64,000 nucleotides of DNA from positions 3,596,001 through 3,660,000 of the forward strand of contig JAKCOZ010000032.1 of assembly GCA_022605955.1 (NCBI GenBank), written 5' to 3'. Source of the DNA: Rallus limicola. Lineage: Eukaryota; Chordata; Aves; Gruiformes; Rallidae. Numbering within the stretch: the first letter of the stretch is position 1; the number at the start of each line of letters is the position of its first letter. This document shows, piece after piece, positions 62,301 through 64,000 of the stretch. The notes beneath the pieces were generated by a model that saw only the letters and a list, made by a program, of their open reading frames with translations, was not told the DNA's origin and searched no databases. Position numbers and translations under genes: made by a program.

Positions 62301-64000
62301 CTACCTGATTACAAATTTAACAGGGAGAGGTTGAACACTATTCAGGCAAATCCAGTCACAACAATGCATTTGACTAGTAAATGAGCAAGTTCACCTTCCC
62401 AAAGTTGGAAGTGTGATTAAGCAATATGATACTGTTACTTCTTCAGTACCTGTGGTGTTGGGAGTAGGGGTTACTGTTACAAAAGCATAAACCGCACCTG
62501 GATAATACTAATGCAGACAGACCTGAGATTTCCACATTGTACTCTAGAACTGAAGCAAATTTGATTCAAGTGCAGCAGTACAGAGACACATAGGCCAACT
62601 GCACACCATATAACTTCACAAACATGCCCGATTGATGCAAAAACTAAGGAAGCCATGCCATTAATGATAAATCATTGGCTTTGCAATCTGTTCTCTTTTT
62701 CACTGTAGCATTGAGACACCCAAGTAGCAGATGCAGTCCCCATTGCACAAGGCCACAGCTGCTCCATTAATTTCCTTGAGGCTTCAACAACATCTACTCA
62801 AGAGGAAACTACCTGCAAGTCCAAACTCTGCTGCCCTCAGAGCCAGAAACAAGGGTAGGACACCTCAGTCTGGCTCCAAGAGACCCAGGACATCATAAGA
62901 AACATGAGGCTTTCTTCATCTAAGTTCACTGTAAAGCCTCACTTCATAGCCAAGGTAGAGAAGCAAGTACTTGTAGAGTTTGGTTCCTGGGAAATGTTGT
63001 AGCTTATATTAATTTAAAAAATAAATTAAAATAAAATTTAAGTGCTGTCTTTTTCTCTCCACCAACAATAACAGGAAATGAAAGCCACTAATTCATACTC
63101 CAGTGAAGATCCTTAAAGGGAAGTTGGATGAAGCCCACACAAGGTGAATCGTGGAAACTATTTTTCCAGCTTGGGTCTAGCCGAGACCCTATTCTTTAGG
63201 CATTTCTCCACTAACAAATACAGATACAAGTTTAAACACCTACACACATTTTAATAACGTTTATCCCAGGTCTAATTTTCTCTCCCTCCTCTGGGTTTAA
63301 CTGACATTAATGAGAGCCACATGTGTGTGTATGCACAGAACTGACTCCCGGCATTTTTACAGCTTGATTTTTTTAATGTAATTAGAAAAGCACATTGAAA
63401 TGCTTAATCTGTGTGTTTTGGGAGAAATGTTTAATGGTGGCTAATTAATGCATAAAATTTACATTCAGAAAACTAGTATCCAGGCACTGCAATAATCAAA
63501 ATATTTGCAGAAATCACAATAGAAAGAAAAACAAGGCTATAAATGGTTTCCTGGCAAGTGTTCATGAATATTTTGGTTTCATTGGGTTGTTTTTTCCTTG
63601 CTTGTTTTTTGAACCAGAGTTTTGGATGCACTTCAGTTTATTAACCAAACAAAAAACTACGTGCAGCAGAATGAAACACAACTGTATGCATCTTTTCAAA
63701 AGAAGCAAGTAAACCCAGAGGCTGTAATTTTCACTTTTTTTTTTTGTTATAAACAGTCTGTAAGCTGTACATAATATTATTGCAGTAAAACAATTTATTT
63801 CCTTTATCACATCTCTATTTTGAGTGTACTTACAGCCTAGTTCTGCTAACTGTTACAAGTCTACAAAACACTAAATTCTCAAAACACAGTGAAGGTCACT
63901 CATATAAGACAGCCTGTGCTCTACACTATTTCAAATTAGTTGCCTTAATGTTACAGAAAATATCTGGCATATAAAATGAAATTAAAGCTTCTACAAAGAG
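56303..64000. other. Unique AT-rich non-coding DNA, 7.7 kb
   Basis: No gene, RNA or clear mobile element was recognised to the right end of the window. T runs lie near 56931-56942, 58871-58883 and 60529-60541, and an (AAC)5 microsatellite at 61526-61540. Open frames reach 99 codons (59895-60194 plus) without a motif. Several long stretches (for example 63360-63470) have the AT-rich, taat-containing look of conserved non-coding elements, but conservation cannot be judged from one sequence. Confidence 0.45.
61526..61540 (+). repeat. (AAC)5 microsatellite
   Basis: Five exact AAC units lie inside an A-rich patch. Confidence 0.9.

Noticed and set aside
63100..63140. 'cttaaagggaagttggatga' as a further CR1 3' fragment
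   Set aside because: Only this short stretch resembles CR1; the expected tail and terminal repeat do not follow.

Overview
The window looks like 64 kb of non-coding nuclear DNA from a bird. Several chicken repeat 1 (CR1) LINE copies are present, including two young ones with the typical avian 3' end (direct repeats of an 8-base unit, then a 'ggttggaagggacctc' type tail, here in reverse orientation). There is also a solo long terminal repeat of the avian endogenous-retrovirus kind that starts with a 'tgtcctggttt' type end and closes with 'ccacaaca'. Base composition is AT-rich, about 38% GC in ten lines counted by hand. I cannot name the species.

No protein-coding gene, tRNA, rRNA or CRISPR array can be supported. 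Open frames are short; the longest (163 codons, minus strand, 953-1444) is the C-terminal piece of a CR1 reverse transcriptase, and the next longest (141 codons, 5865-6290) looks like chance. Ten sampled lines of the plus strand carry clearly more A than T and more C than G. That pattern is expected on the template-strand side of a long transcribed unit, so much of the window may be intron of a gene read on the minus strand. No exon was identified, and a true gene desert remains possible.

Layout: 1-5.4 kb is the repeat-rich part, with two 5'-truncated CR1 copies in minus orientation (861-1445, 2489-2881) and three short CR1 3' ends in plus orientation (3146-3315, 3745-3842, 5310-5378). From 5.4 to 42.5 kb the DNA is mostly unique, with two very degenerate ancient CR1 fragments (about 10.63-10.88 kb plus, 23.03-23.35 kb minus), small tandem duplications, perfect palindromes, a 25-base G run and simple-sequence tracts. 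From 42.5 to 45.7 kb lie two retroviral LTRs: a solo LTR with an exact 5-base target duplication (42555-43139, plus) and a second LTR in minus orientation (45292 to about 45681). From 45.7 kb to the end the sequence is again unique and AT-rich, with a striking quasi-palindromic hairpin at 49511-49570.

I found no convincing new biological system. The observations most worth a check are the strand asymmetry, the 49.5 kb hairpin, the dated LTR insertions and the 20-base palindrome near a CTCF-like motif at 17.7 kb.
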